Shown here one piece after another: positions 17,283 to 25,811 of a stretch of DNA of 64,000 bases. The position numbers were made by a program, and so were the translations under genes. This DNA comes from Bacillaceae bacterium (GTDB lineage Bacteria; Bacillota; Bacilli; JACDOE01), in assembly GCA_017656255.1 (NCBI GenBank), contig JACDOE010000007.1, forward strand, positions 1-64,000, read 5' to 3'. The first letter of the stretch is position 1. Each line of letters begins with the position of its first letter. The notes beneath the pieces are model-generated. The model saw nothing but the letters and a program-made list of their open reading frames with translations, ran no database searches and was not told the DNA's origin.

Positions 17283-18227
17283 ATGGAAAAAAACAAAACC
17301 GGTGTCCTGCTGATGGCTTATGGTACACCGGCAAGTCTGGATGAAGTGGAAGAATACTATACGCATATTCGGCGCGGGAGAAAGCCGTCTCCTGAGCAGT
17401 TGCAGGATCTGATCGATCGTTATAAAGCCATTGGTGGGCTGTCACCACTCAATGAAATTACGCAAAAACAGGCACGGGAGCTTGAACAGCTTTTGAATCG
17501 CAAACACGAAGGTGAAAATACGTTTAAGGTTTACCTGGGCATGAAGCACAGTCACCCCTTCATTGCGGATACCGTAAAACGCATGGTGGAAGACGGGATG
17601 ACGAAAGCTGTGGGTCTGGTACTGGCCCCGCACTATTCCGTGATGAGTATTGGCAGTTACATAAAAACCGCCCAGGAGGCGGTTGAGGAGCATAACGGCC
17701 CGCAGATCTCATATGTGAAAAGCTGGCATCTTCACCCCCTGTTTCTCCAGACCCTTGAGGACAGGGTGAAAGAGGCACTAGCTCAACTGAACGGCGATTT
17801 AAACTCAGGAGAAGTCAAAGTGATTTTTTCTGCGCACAGTCTGCCGAAACGGATTCTGGAGCAGAACGATCCCTATCCGGACCAACTGAAAGAAACGGCA
17901 CAGGCGGTGGCTGACCGGCTTGATCTGTCCGAGTCAGACTGGACCGTTGCCTGGCAAAGTGCGGGGCAGACCCCGGAACCCTGGCTGGGTCCCGATATTC
18001 TCGACGTGATTGAATCACTGCATCAACAGGGATATCGCAAACTGGTCAGCTGTCCGGTCGGATTTGTTTCGGACCACCTGGAAGTTTTGTATGATATTGA
18101 TATTGAATGCCGAACGCTGTGCGACAAGCTGGGGATGCAACTGGTTCGTACCCGGTCCCTCAATGCGGATCCGGAATTTATCGAGGCACTGGCAGACATC
18201 GTAGACCGGCAAATGGCAGGTGAATAG
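17283..18227 (+). CDS. hemH: Coproporphyrin III ferrochelatase
   Basis: 314 residues. It inserts iron into coproporphyrin III in the Gram-positive pathway (CpfC). Catalytic His is in FSAHSLPKRI (about residue 187) and the acidic partner in SDHLEVLYDID (about 267). GLLLMAYGTP-like opening (GVLLMAYGTPASLDE) is typical. ATG 17283 follows AAGGAGGATTC. Two bases separate its stop from the next start. Confidence 0.94.
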   Translation: MEKNKTGVLLMAYGTPASLDEVEEYYTHIRRGRKPSPEQLQDLIDRYKAIGGLSPLNEITQKQARELEQLLNRKHEGENTFKVYLGMKHSHPFIADTVKRMVEDGMTKAVGLVLAPHYSVMSIGSYIKTAQEAVEEHNGPQISYVKSWHLHPLFLQTLEDRVKEALAQLNGDLNSGEVKVIFSAHSLPKRILEQNDPYPDQLKETAQAVADRLDLSESDWTVAWQSAGQTPEPWLGPDILDVIESLHQQGYRKLVSCPVGFVSDHLEVLYDIDIECRTLCDKLGMQLVRTRSLNADPEFIEALADIVDRQMAGE

Positions 18228-18229
18228 AG

Positions 18230-19687
18230 ATGGAGTTGAAACAGGTGGTTGTTGTCGGAGGCGGTATCACCGGTCTGAGTACCGCTTTTTATCTCAAAAA
18301 AAAAGCAGCGGAAAACGGTGAGAATATTAAGATTCACGTCGTTGAGAAAGCGGATCGGTTTGGCGGGAAGATCCGGACATTCCGGCGTGACGGATTTATT
18401 CTTGAAGAAGGACCGGATTCGTTTCTCGCCAGAAAAGAAGCCGCTCTCCAGTTGTGCCGGGATCTGGGACTGGAAGTACAGTTAACCGGCACCAACCCGG
18501 ATGCCAGAAAAAACTACATTTTGCGTAAAAATAAGTTGCATCTGATGCCGCCCGGAACGATGCTGGGGGTTCCTGCAGAAATCACCCCTTTTGCCCGGAC
18601 GCGGCTTTTATCACCTGCCGGAAAATTGCGGGCTGCGATGGATCTGGTGTTACCCCGCGGCAATGATGAACATGATGAATCACTGGGCCTTTTTTTACGG
18701 AGACGTTTTGGTGATGAACTGGTCGATCATCTGATTGAACCGCTGCTGTCGGGAATTTATGCCGGAAATGCCGATTTACTCAGTCTTCAGGCTACGTTTC
18801 CTTTATTTCATGATCTGGAGAAGAAGCATCGCAGCCTCATCCTTGGGATTATGAAGCAGAGGAAACAACAGCGAATCAGGCAAAAACAGATAGCACCGGA
18901 CGGCAAGAGCTCGAAGCATCCCAGTATGTTCCTGGCCTTAAACTCAGGGTTTGATACGCTGATTAAGCGATTGACCGAACAACTGGAACGGGACGGTATT
19001 TCATTGATCTCGGAAGCACTTGTGACACAGGTTGAGAAATTGCAGGAAAATGGACGGCCGCATTACCAGATTAAACTGACCAATCATAACGCCATTCGCG
19101 CAGATGCCGTGGTGATGGCAGCACCCGCTTTTGCTACACAGAAATTATTATCTAAATTAATTGCGACCGAACCGCTTTCCCAGATTCCTTATGTTTCGGT
19201 TGCCACGGTGGGTCTGGCTTTTAATAAAGATCAGATACAGCACCCGCTGGATGGAAGCGGCTTTGTTGTCCCGCATAAAGAGAACCGATTTATAACGGCC
19301 TGTACCTGGGTCTCTTCCAAATGGCCCCACACCACACCGGAGGGTAAGTTATTATTGCGTTGTTTTACCGGTCACTCCGGAGATGAAAGGCATAAGGATC
19401 TGTCTGATGAGGAAATTGTGACACGCGTGTTAAAAGATCTGGCTGATATTATGGGGATCTCATCTGAACCTGAATGGACCCATGTTTCAAGGTGGAATCA
19501 GGCGATGCCCCAGTACCTGGTTGATCATCTTTCCCGTCTTGGGGAATTTGAATCGCGAATCAAAGATCAGTTGCCCGGCATTATGCTGACAGGAGCGGGG
19601 TATTATGGAGTGGGTGTTCCCGATTGTATCGCTCAGGGAATGCAGACAGCGGAAAAAGTACTCTCGTATTTGTCTGACGAGGGATAA
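18230..19687 (+). CDS. hemY: Coproporphyrinogen III oxidase, oxygen-dependent flavoprotein (CgoX/HemY)
   Basis: 485 residues. An FAD enzyme formerly called protoporphyrinogen oxidase; in Firmicutes it oxidises coproporphyrinogen III to coproporphyrin III. Dinucleotide motif VVVGGGITGLSTAFYL (residues 7-22), EKADRFGGKIRTF, EEGPDSFLARK, and C-terminal LTGAGYYGVGVPDCIAQG. Last gene of the hemAXCDBEHY run; a terminator follows. ChdC (HemQ), the final decarboxylase, is not in the window. Confidence 0.94.
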   Translation: MELKQVVVVGGGITGLSTAFYLKKKAAENGENIKIHVVEKADRFGGKIRTFRRDGFILEEGPDSFLARKEAALQLCRDLGLEVQLTGTNPDARKNYILRKNKLHLMPPGTMLGVPAEITPFARTRLLSPAGKLRAAMDLVLPRGNDEHDESLGLFLRRRFGDELVDHLIEPLLSGIYAGNADLLSLQATFPLFHDLEKKHRSLILGIMKQRKQQRIRQKQIAPDGKSSKHPSMFLALNSGFDTLIKRLTEQLERDGISLISEALVTQVEKLQENGRPHYQIKLTNHNAIRADAVVMAAPAFATQKLLSKLIATEPLSQIPYVSVATVGLAFNKDQIQHPLDGSGFVVPHKENRFITACTWVSSKWPHTTPEGKLLLRCFTGHSGDERHKDLSDEEIVTRVLKDLADIMGISSEPEWTHVSRWNQAMPQYLVDHLSRLGEFESRIKDQLPGIMLTGAGYYGVGVPDCIAQGMQTAEKVLSYLSDEG

Positions 19688-19692
19688 CAGGA

Positions 19693-19724
19693 TGCCCTGC
19701 GGAACACGCAGGGCCTTTCATTTG
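19693..19724 (+). terminator. Intrinsic terminator after hemY
   Basis: GCCCTGCG (19694-19701) and CGCAGGGC (19707-19714) with a 5-base loop, followed by a T-rich stretch CTTTCATTTG. It separates hemY from hemL. Confidence 0.78.
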
Positions 19725-19754
19725 TTCCAGCTGTTTTTGGGAGGCTCTGATTCC

Positions 19755-19880
19755 ATGAGTAAATGTATAAATAAAAAGAACCGCATTTTCATGCGGTTCC
19801 AGAGGGGTGCTGGATATAAAGATTTTATCCAGCGGTTAGGATAGTAGATACCGGTTACCGGAATGGTAAATAACCGGATT
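19755..19880. other. Structured non-coding segment: three hairpins between hemY and hemL
   Basis: Three consecutive hairpins: GAACCGCAT/ATGCGGTTC (19778-19799), GCTGGATA/TATCCAGC (19809-19833) and CCGGTTA/TAACCGG (19851-19877). The first is preceded on the plus strand by AAATAAAAA, which makes it a good terminator for minus-strand transcription. A 29-codon frame (19755-19844) with GGGAGG upstream crosses two of the hairpins and is probably not a gene. Confidence 0.55.
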
Positions 19881-19948
19881 ACCTGCTTAAAATCTTTCTC
19901 TTAACAGACCTGCATATCCTGTGAAAAAGAAATAAATAAAATTTTATC

Positions 19949-19960
19949 GTAAAATTTTAC
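19949..19960. promoter_or_regulatory. Palindrome GTAAAATTTTAC, copy 1
   Basis: Perfect 12-bp palindrome in a strongly AT-rich stretch between hemY and hemL. An identical copy lies 127 bases downstream. Probably an operator for an unidentified dimeric regulator. Confidence 0.5.
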
Positions 19961-20074
19961 AATAATATATTTAATATATTAACTATTAATAATATAAATA
20001 TCAAAATGTAAGGTTTTTTTAAAACATAACAAATTGAACATATCAACAATGTGTTTATAAAATAAAAATTTATC

Positions 20075-20088
20075 CGTAAAATTTTACG
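20075..20088. promoter_or_regulatory. Palindrome CGTAAAATTTTACG, copy 2
   Basis: 14-bp perfect palindrome containing the same 12-bp core as copy 1, just upstream of the hemL promoter. It resembles but does not match a Zur box: the centre is even rather than 7-1-7. Confidence 0.55.
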
Positions 20089-20111
20089 ATTCGTCCCAAT
20101 TCTTTTTACAG

Positions 20112-20140
20112 TTTGGTGTTTTGTCCGATTGTGTTATCAT
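20112..20140 (+). promoter_or_regulatory. Putative hemL promoter
   Basis: TTTGGT, 17 bases, TATCAT with an extended TGT before the -10. It lies 24 bases after the second palindrome and about 50 bases before the hemL start. It gives hemL expression separate from the main hem operon. Confidence 0.5.
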
Positions 20141-20189
20141 GGAAGAAATGTGGAATTGAAAGTTAATTCGTTGCGGGGAGGTTTATCAT

Positions 20190-21479
20190 ATGGGAAACAG
20201 TTATGAAAAATCGGCCAGAAATTTTGAAGAAGCAAAAAAATATATTCCCGGTGGCGTGAACAGCCCGGTTCGTGCATTTAAATCGGTGGGAACCGTTCCG
20301 GTTACCATTGACAGAGGACAGGGGTCCAGAGTTTATGATGTGGATGGAAATGAATACATCGATTATGTCGCTTCATGGGGACCGCTGGTTCTCGGGCATT
20401 CCCATCCTGCTGTTGTGGAAGAACTGAAAAAAATGGCGGAAAAAGGGACCAGCTTTGGCGCTCCCACTGAAATTGAAACCCGCCTGGCCAAACTGGTGAC
20501 AGAGATTGTACCTTCGGTCGAAGTGGTTCGAATGGTAAATTCGGGGACCGAAGCGACAATGAGTGCGCTCAGACTGGCCCGGGGATACACGGGAAGAAAC
20601 AAGATCATGAAATTTGAAGGATGCTATCACGGACATGCCGACAGTCTATTGATCAAGGCCGGTTCCGGAGTGGCAACCCTGGGATTGCCGGATAGCCCGG
20701 GTGTTCCTTCGGATATTGCCCATCACACGATTACAGTCCCTTATAATGACCTTGACAGTGTGAAACTGGCTTTTGAACAGTTTGGTGAAGACCTTGCGGC
20801 CGTCATCGTGGAACCGGTTGCCGGCAACATGGGCGTTGTACCGCCGCAACCCGGCTTTCTGGAAGGGCTGCGGGAGATTACCCGTCAGTACGGAACGCTT
20901 TTGATATTTGACGAGGTGATGACGGGTTTCCGGGTTGACTATCACTGTGCACAGGGTCTGTATCAGGTCGAACCGGATCTGACTACCCTGGGAAAAGTAA
21001 TCGGAGGCGGGTTGCCCGTCGGTGCTTATGGCGGAAAGCGCGAAATCATGCAAATGATGGCACCGGAAGGACCGATTTACCAGGCGGGTACGCTGTCCGG
21101 AAATCCGCTGGCTATGACCGCCGGATATGTAACCCTGACCGAACTGGGCAAACCCGGTGTGTTTGACCAATTAAAGCAGAAAGCGGCACGATTGCATGAA
21201 GGGCTTGAGGAAATTGCCGGTGAAAAAGGGATTCCTCACTGTATCCATTCAGTGGGATCGATGGTATGTCTGTTCTTTACCTCTGAAGACGTAATCAACT
21301 ATGATCAGGCCAAAACAGCGGATACGGAGATGTTTGCCCGTTATTTCCGCAACATGCTCGAAGAAGGGATTTACCTTGCCCCTTCCCAGTTTGAAGGGAT
21401 GTTTGTATCAACCGCACACAGCGACGAGGATATCGAACGAACCCTGGAAGCCAGCCGTCGTGCATTGAGTCGATTATAA
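20190..21479 (+). CDS. hemL: Glutamate-1-semialdehyde 2,1-aminomutase
   Basis: 429 residues. This PLP enzyme converts glutamate-1-semialdehyde, the HemA product, to 5-aminolevulinate. Motifs: [11 protein letters not shown] at the N-terminus, [28 protein letters not shown], and the PLP lysine in [18 protein letters not shown] (about residue 271). GGGGAGG precedes ATG 20190. In B. subtilis hemL is inside the hem operon; here a 500-base regulatory region sets it apart. Confidence 0.96.
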   Translation: MGNSYEKSARNFEEAKKYIPGGVNSPVRAFKSVGTVPVTIDRGQGSRVYDVDGNEYIDYVASWGPLVLGHSHPAVVEELKKMAEKGTSFGAPTEIETRLAKLVTEIVPSVEVVRMVNSGTEATMSALRLARGYTGRNKIMKFEGCYHGHADSLLIKAGSGVATLGLPDSPGVPSDIAHHTITVPYNDLDSVKLAFEQFGEDLAAVIVEPVAGNMGVVPPQPGFLEGLREITRQYGTLLIFDEVMTGFRVDYHCAQGLYQVEPDLTTLGKVIGGGLPVGAYGGKREIMQMMAPEGPIYQAGTLSGNPLAMTAGYVTLTELGKPGVFDQLKQKAARLHEGLEEIAGEKGIPHCIHSVGSMVCLFFTSEDVINYDQAKTADTEMFARYFRNMLEEGIYLAPSQFEGMFVSTAHSDEDIERTLEASRRALSRL

Positions 21480-21505
21480 AAAACGAACAGACAATCGTAT
21501 TCGTG

Positions 21506-21532
21506 AAGACCGCACATTTTGCGGTCTTTTTT
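21506..21532 (+). terminator. Intrinsic terminator after hemL
   Basis: AAGACCGCA and TGCGGTCTT form a strong stem with a short loop, and the stem runs into TTTTTT. Confidence 0.9.
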
Positions 21533-21600
21533 ATGTAAAATCTGGTACACTCTAAATGACAATATGTCCAACTGAGGAAAATTGATGGAAGGGGAAATTT

Positions 21601-21921
21601 ATGAAAAAGCAACCTGTCTATTGCGACGAGTGTGGCGGAGAAATTCATAACCGGGATGAATTGGTGGTAGCACAATTTTTTTTAAATGTAGTGCCCTATC
21701 ATGACAGATGTTTCTCTCAGGCACTGAAAGGGTGCCAGACTGCTTTTGTGGCAAACACTCCGATCAACGGAGTGTCAGGAACAACGTCGGCCGTGTTCTT
21801 GTTACTGGTAGCTGTGGTCTTGTTTTTTATTCCCGAATATCGCATGGTAGCTCTTATCCTTTTCATCCAGCCGGCTTTAAGACTTTATTCCTGGTTAAAA
21901 TATGAACGTAATCTATCATAA
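21601..21921 (+). CDS. Small membrane protein with a zinc-ribbon-like N-terminus
   Basis: 106 residues, family not recognised. The N-terminus CDECGGEI (Cys 8 and Cys 11) with a later HDRC offers a possible four-ligand metal site (Cys, Cys, His, Cys). The second half has two hydrophobic segments (about residues 60-80 and 82-96), so the protein is likely membrane-anchored with the metal site on one side. GGAAGGGGAAA precedes ATG 21601. It is alone between the hemL terminator and the sigma-E-like promoter of spoVID. I infer no function. Confidence 0.7.
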   Translation: MKKQPVYCDECGGEIHNRDELVVAQFFLNVVPYHDRCFSQALKGCQTAFVANTPINGVSGTTSAVFLLLVAVVLFFIPEYRMVALILFIQPALRLYSWLKYERNLS

Positions 21922-21968
21922 AATTTTTGATCCTGCAATTTAATCTTCCGGTCAATCAAAACTATTTC

Positions 21969-21997
21969 GCATATTCCCCGGACTGCCTCCATATATT
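21969..21997 (+). promoter_or_regulatory. Sigma-E-type sporulation promoter of spoVID
   Basis: GCATATT (-35), 14 bases, CATATATT (-10). It fits the mother-cell sigma-E pattern and the known sigma-E control of spoVID in B. subtilis. The same layout occurs before spoIVFA at 46287-46315. Confidence 0.65.
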
Positions 21998-22031
21998 TGA
22001 AGGAGAAGTGTTATGGGGAGGAGGAACTGAT

Positions 22032-23588
22032 TTGACTGGTCGTCGTGAAGATATGTCATCCCTTCGTTTTGAATTGCAGGAAACCGTGTTTTTGGATCAG
22101 GACCGTCCGGGAATCGACCAAATAGAAGAAATTCAACTTGTTCCCGAGATTGAAGTGCTGGAAAGAGAAGGGGAAGTTCGCATCGCCGGTTATCTGGCCC
22201 TGTTCGGACAGTATAAAGGAAAATCGGAATCACTTTCAGAAGACGAAGAGGAAAAACAGGGAGATTCTGAATCGTCATCAGTAAAAATTCCCCCTTTTCA
22301 GGTGGAACAGAGTGCCTTTTCTCCCTGGAGGAAAAAAGGTGAGATTTATCATCACATTCCGGTCAACATTATTTTGCCTGAGGATCGCATTGCCAATCTG
22401 GATGACGTGTTTGCGGTCGTGGACTCCTTTGATTATGAGATCGAATCCCCCCGGCATCTCTTGATTTCTGCGGAGCTGGTCATTACCGGAATCGTAACGG
22501 AAGAGGATCAACTTCTCGCAAAACCGTTTTTGCCCGAGGATAAGTGGTCGCCGGTATCCGGAAAGGAAGACGATCGCGACCCGGGTTGGGGAGCCTGGTT
22601 TCCCAAATCCGACAAAGAATCTTCAGACGAAAATTCTTCCTGGACGGATTCCAATACCTCGCTGTCCAATGAATCTCAGTCCGGTGAATCAAATCAGGTT
22701 TCAGAATCATCTAACCCGGACCCCGAAAGTGATACATCCGATTATCAAATGAACCTGCATGGCGAGAGTGGGTCACCCGAATCAAAAATCGAACACCATT
22801 CCGATTATGACGAGAGCGAGAATGTTGAATCGGCTCAGGATTCATTTGAAGATTCGATTCAATCTGATTCAGAGACTGAGTCGGAGTCTACGGAAAGTCG
22901 GGAAGATGAAAATGTGGTTCCCCTTTTCCAGGATGAAGCAGCCGAACCGGAAGAGCCGCAGGACTCAGAACCCCCGGATCAACCCGATCGTAAAATCATC
23001 CGGGATGATTCAGAAAGTGGAGATGTAAAGGTCGCAATTACCGGAAAAGGGAATCGGGACGATCATAAACCCGTAGACCTGTCTTCCGTGTTCCGAAGGA
23101 CATCTCCTTCGCCTGTAGAATCCCTGAGCCGTGAATCGCAGGGGGAATCCACGGAAGTGGGATCTGATTCTGCTGTTATGGAAGACCATGATTCCAGAGG
23201 TAGCGAAGAGTCGCCACGTGATCAACAAGACCGGTACGACTCTTATCCTGAACAGGATGAATCGTGGGAAGAGAGTTCCAGGCAGGACAGCTTTGAAAAG
23301 AGCATGACAGACAGAGAACCTGAATTGACGGATGAGGAAGAATCAACAGAGAGCAGGGGAGAATCCGGTGAAAGTGCTTCTGAAAAAGAAGATGCCCTTT
23401 ATTTAACGCAGTTTCTGGAAAACAAGGAAGAAGATTTTACCCGATTGAAAATCGTCATTGTACAAAAAGAAGAAAGTATTGATGCCATAGCAGAGCGATA
23501 TTCCGTTTCCGTCGAAAGTATTTTAAGTCGCAACAAACTGGAATCCCGAAATCTTGAAGCCGGACAGATTTTGTATATGCCCGGGTAA
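22032..23588 (+). CDS. spoVID: Stage VI sporulation protein D (spore coat morphogenesis)
   Basis: 518 residues. The N-terminal region (about 1-170) is the SpoVID/SpoIVA-interaction domain, opening LRFELQETVFLDQD and containing the GQYKG segment. Then comes a long serine/aspartate/glutamate-rich linker (about 190-460), and a C-terminal LysM domain (about 470-518: VQKEESIDAIAERYSVS, LEAGQILYMPG). In B. subtilis SpoVID encases the forespore with coat proteins and binds SafA. TTG 22032 follows GGGAGGAGG; ATG 22053 is an alternative. The in-frame extension upstream overlaps the promoter and is rejected. First gene of a three-gene spore operon. Confidence 0.9.
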   Translation: MTGRREDMSSLRFELQETVFLDQDRPGIDQIEEIQLVPEIEVLEREGEVRIAGYLALFGQYKGKSESLSEDEEEKQGDSESSSVKIPPFQVEQSAFSPWRKKGEIYHHIPVNIILPEDRIANLDDVFAVVDSFDYEIESPRHLLISAELVITGIVTEEDQLLAKPFLPEDKWSPVSGKEDDRDPGWGAWFPKSDKESSDENSSWTDSNTSLSNESQSGESNQVSESSNPDPESDTSDYQMNLHGESGSPESKIEHHSDYDESENVESAQDSFEDSIQSDSETESESTESREDENVVPLFQDEAAEPEEPQDSEPPDQPDRKIIRDDSESGDVKVAITGKGNRDDHKPVDLSSVFRRTSPSPVESLSRESQGESTEVGSDSAVMEDHDSRGSEESPRDQQDRYDSYPEQDESWEESSRQDSFEKSMTDREPELTDEEESTESRGESGESASEKEDALYLTQFLENKEEDFTRLKIVIVQKEESIDAIAERYSVSVESILSRNKLESRNLEAGQILYMPG

Positions 23589-23630
23589 TCGAAGTGTTTT
23601 CGACTTTTAATCAGAGGCGGGGTGATCCGC

Positions 23631-24545
23631 TTGAATTTGTCCCGGACACAGGCAGGTCAAATCCTGCAGGCATACGATTGGAAAGTGTATCGGGGCCGAC
23701 CGCATCAAAACGGTATTTTGCTTGAGACCAATAAAGGAAAAAAACAGATTAACTTCTGGCATGACCGGGTGACGTTTACCTGGTCTTATATGTGGAGAGA
23801 AGAATTGGCCAGAAGCGGTTATCGTACGGTGGAACGGTTTTTGCCTACCCGGAATAACAGGCCCGGCTTCGTCATGGATCAATGGATTGTGGCGGCCACC
23901 GATTATTATAGCGGCATATCCGTTGATCATCGGAAGCATCGGGATCACTATGTCCTGGGAAAAGTGCTGGGAAGATTACACAAAACGCTGGAAAAATTAA
24001 AGAATCATCGTACGATGAAGCGGATTGAATCGGTGTGGAAGAAAAATAACACTTTTGAAATTTTTGACGTGAGGCCGTTACCCCAACCGGAGAATAAACA
24101 CAATTTTACCAGTGGTGTGGAAGCGCGAATCAAAAAGTCACTTGAATTATCCAGTAAGGTCCATCTGCTACGAAAACATTTACCTCTCTCTCATGCCGGC
24201 TTCTCCGGAGATAATCTGATCAGAATCTCCAGGCAATGGTACTTGACCGGCTTCCACAATCCTTCATTGAAACTTTTGCATCATGACACCTCTCATGCCA
24301 TCTCACACATTTATCAGAACAGCGAATGGAATCTGGATCACGTTGCTGCTTTTATTAAGGGATATCGAACAGAACGTCAATTATCACGGGAAGAGTGGAT
24401 TTATATGTTGTCCATTCTCATTTACCGGGGAGAAACAGGAGAACTCGGTGACAGTGGGACACTCAATGATCAAAAAGACAAATGGGACCGGCTCGTCCGC
24501 TGGATAGCCGGTTATCTTGAACGGGAAAGTGAGGTGCCTTCATGA
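23631..24545 (+). CDS. CotS/YsxE-family protein with degenerate kinase motifs
   Basis: 304 residues. Length, tryptophan-rich composition and position suggest a CotS-family (aminoglycoside-phosphotransferase-fold) spore coat protein, paralogous to the next gene. The expected catalytic loop HGxLxxxN is replaced by HAGFSGDN (about residues 187-194), and the metal-binding IDFD block appears as LTGFHNP, lacking the aspartates. I infer a pseudokinase. TTG 23631 is preferred to GTG 23622, which lies inside the ribosome site GAGGCGGGG. It ends four bases into ysxE, so the two are translationally coupled. No ATP-binding lysine is obvious. Confidence 0.7.
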   Translation: MNLSRTQAGQILQAYDWKVYRGRPHQNGILLETNKGKKQINFWHDRVTFTWSYMWREELARSGYRTVERFLPTRNNRPGFVMDQWIVAATDYYSGISVDHRKHRDHYVLGKVLGRLHKTLEKLKNHRTMKRIESVWKKNNTFEIFDVRPLPQPENKHNFTSGVEARIKKSLELSSKVHLLRKHLPLSHAGFSGDNLIRISRQWYLTGFHNPSLKLLHHDTSHAISHIYQNSEWNLDHVAAFIKGYRTERQLSREEWIYMLSILIYRGETGELGDSGTLNDQKDKWDRLVRWIAGYLERESEVPS

Positions 24546-25567
24546 TGAATGCCCCTCATCCTTATGAAGAATATGTCCTTCGTGAATATGACCTGGTTCC
24601 TCGAACCATCATCCCGCTTCCCGGCAAGAACGTGTGGAAGGTGGTTACGCCGTTTGGCCATTTTTTGCTGAAAAAAAGCCACGCTTCATCGGAACAGTTG
24701 CAATTTGTCGCAGAACATTTACAGGTCCTGGCGAGAAAAGGATTTTCCGCAGCACTGCCTTTTGTTCCGACAAAGTACGGAGAGGCCTTTGTTTCTTCGG
24801 AATCGGGGCTCTATTATCTGGTGCCCTGGGTAGAAGGCCCGTTATCACGGGATTGGCAGGAAAATGAATCACTGGACTGGCATGAGAAAGTGCTGGAAAA
24901 AATGGCGCAAATGCATTATTTAACTTTACGTTTCTGGTCGCGAAACCACAAATTTCATCAGTGGAATAGGGTAACCGGTCAAAAATTGATTCGTCGCTGG
25001 GAAAAAAGGCTTGACATGGTTAAAAAATACAATGAAGAAGTAAAAAAATCGGCCTATCCTTCTCCGTTTGAGACGGCCTTTAAAGCCAATGCCTCCAGTA
25101 TTGTGGAGATGGGAAAGACAGCTATCGCGCAATTAAGGGAATGGCTGGATCGGAAAAAACAGTTTCGCCATGTATTCTGTCACGGCAGATTGCATCGTGA
25201 GAATATTCTGTTCAATCAACGTGGTCAGGTTGTGTTTATAGATTTTGATCATGCCAACCTCGATACACCGGTGAGAGATCTGGCCCTTTTTTTCCGGAGA
25301 CATATGAACCGGTTTGACTGGCACTTCGAAGTCGGGGATGACTGGATGGAAATTTATCAAACTATTTTTCCGCTAACGGAACAGGAACGCAGGTTAATGT
25401 CTGTTTATCTGCTGTACCCGGAAAGAATTATGAAGCTGATTCAGCAATACCAAAATCGTGATCGGGACAGTTCGGAAATCTTTTTTGTCCGGCAATTTGA
25501 AAAACAGGTGAATCAGTGCCTGTTAATTCGCCAGTTTGCCTATCACTTTATACGTCACTATACGTAA
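24542..25567 (+). CDS. ysxE: Spore coat protein YsxE, CotS-family kinase-like
   Basis: 341 residues. It has an aminoglycoside-phosphotransferase fold with a catalytic loop CHGRLHRENILF (about residues 213-224) and VFIDFDHANLDTPVRDLA (about 231-248), so the motif residues are kept. A lysine pair LLKK near residue 40 could be the nucleotide lysine. In B. subtilis ysxE sits beside spoVID and encodes a coat protein of the CotS family. Position between spoVID and valS is conserved. Confidence 0.87.
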   Translation: MMNAPHPYEEYVLREYDLVPRTIIPLPGKNVWKVVTPFGHFLLKKSHASSEQLQFVAEHLQVLARKGFSAALPFVPTKYGEAFVSSESGLYYLVPWVEGPLSRDWQENESLDWHEKVLEKMAQMHYLTLRFWSRNHKFHQWNRVTGQKLIRRWEKRLDMVKKYNEEVKKSAYPSPFETAFKANASSIVEMGKTAIAQLREWLDRKKQFRHVFCHGRLHRENILFNQRGQVVFIDFDHANLDTPVRDLALFFRRHMNRFDWHFEVGDDWMEIYQTIFPLTEQERRLMSVYLLYPERIMKLIQQYQNRDRDSSEIFFVRQFEKQVNQCLLIRQFAYHFIRHYT

Positions 25568-25571
25568 AGGA

Positions 25572-25811
25572 CTATAACCAGCCCATTTCCAGCCCGGCAT
25601 AGGTTGCGATAAACAGGAGAAGTATGATAACATCCAGTGCCGTTGGGAATATAAGGGTACGGATCAGTTGAAAAATCATGAGTGGGGCGATGAATTGCTT
25701 AAGCCCGGCACGAAATTTATAATACCACGGGTGGGATCTGAGACGGTATTTCACTCCTGTCACCATCCTTTCAACTGAAAGGTATCTGTGATCAAAGGGG
25801 AAATGGTTCAA
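25572..25811 (-). CDS. Small membrane protein, unknown
   Basis: Up to 79 residues on the minus strand, converging on ysxE with a 4-base gap. It has a basic amino-terminal part (KYRLRSHPWYYKFRAGLKQF) and two hydrophobic segments, roughly residues 42-57 and 58-76. No clear ribosome site precedes ATG 25811; a shorter start at an internal GTG (MKYRLRS...) after AAAGGATGG is possible. Composition looks coding and no plus-strand gene competes. Family not recognised. Confidence 0.55.
   Translation of the reverse strand: MNHFPFDHRYLSVERMVTGVKYRLRSHPWYYKFRAGLKQFIAPLMIFQLIRTLIFPTALDVIILLLFIATYAGLEMGWL

Noticed and set aside
19755-19844. 29-codon peptide with GGGAGG upstream
   Set aside because: It crosses two strong hairpins and its codon composition is unremarkable; kept only as part of the structured segment.
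20075-20088. Zur box before hemL
   Set aside because: The palindrome has an even centre and the flanks differ from the 7-1-7 Zur, Fur and PerR patterns.
21927-22031. N-terminal extension of SpoVID from TTG 21927
   Set aside because: It covers the sigma-E-like promoter and lacks a ribosome site; homologues start with the segment after 22032.
22600-23400. Plus- and minus-strand frames inside spoVID and the similar acidic region at 32160-33200
   Set aside because: They are shadows created by the repetitive acidic/serine codons; they have no ribosome sites.
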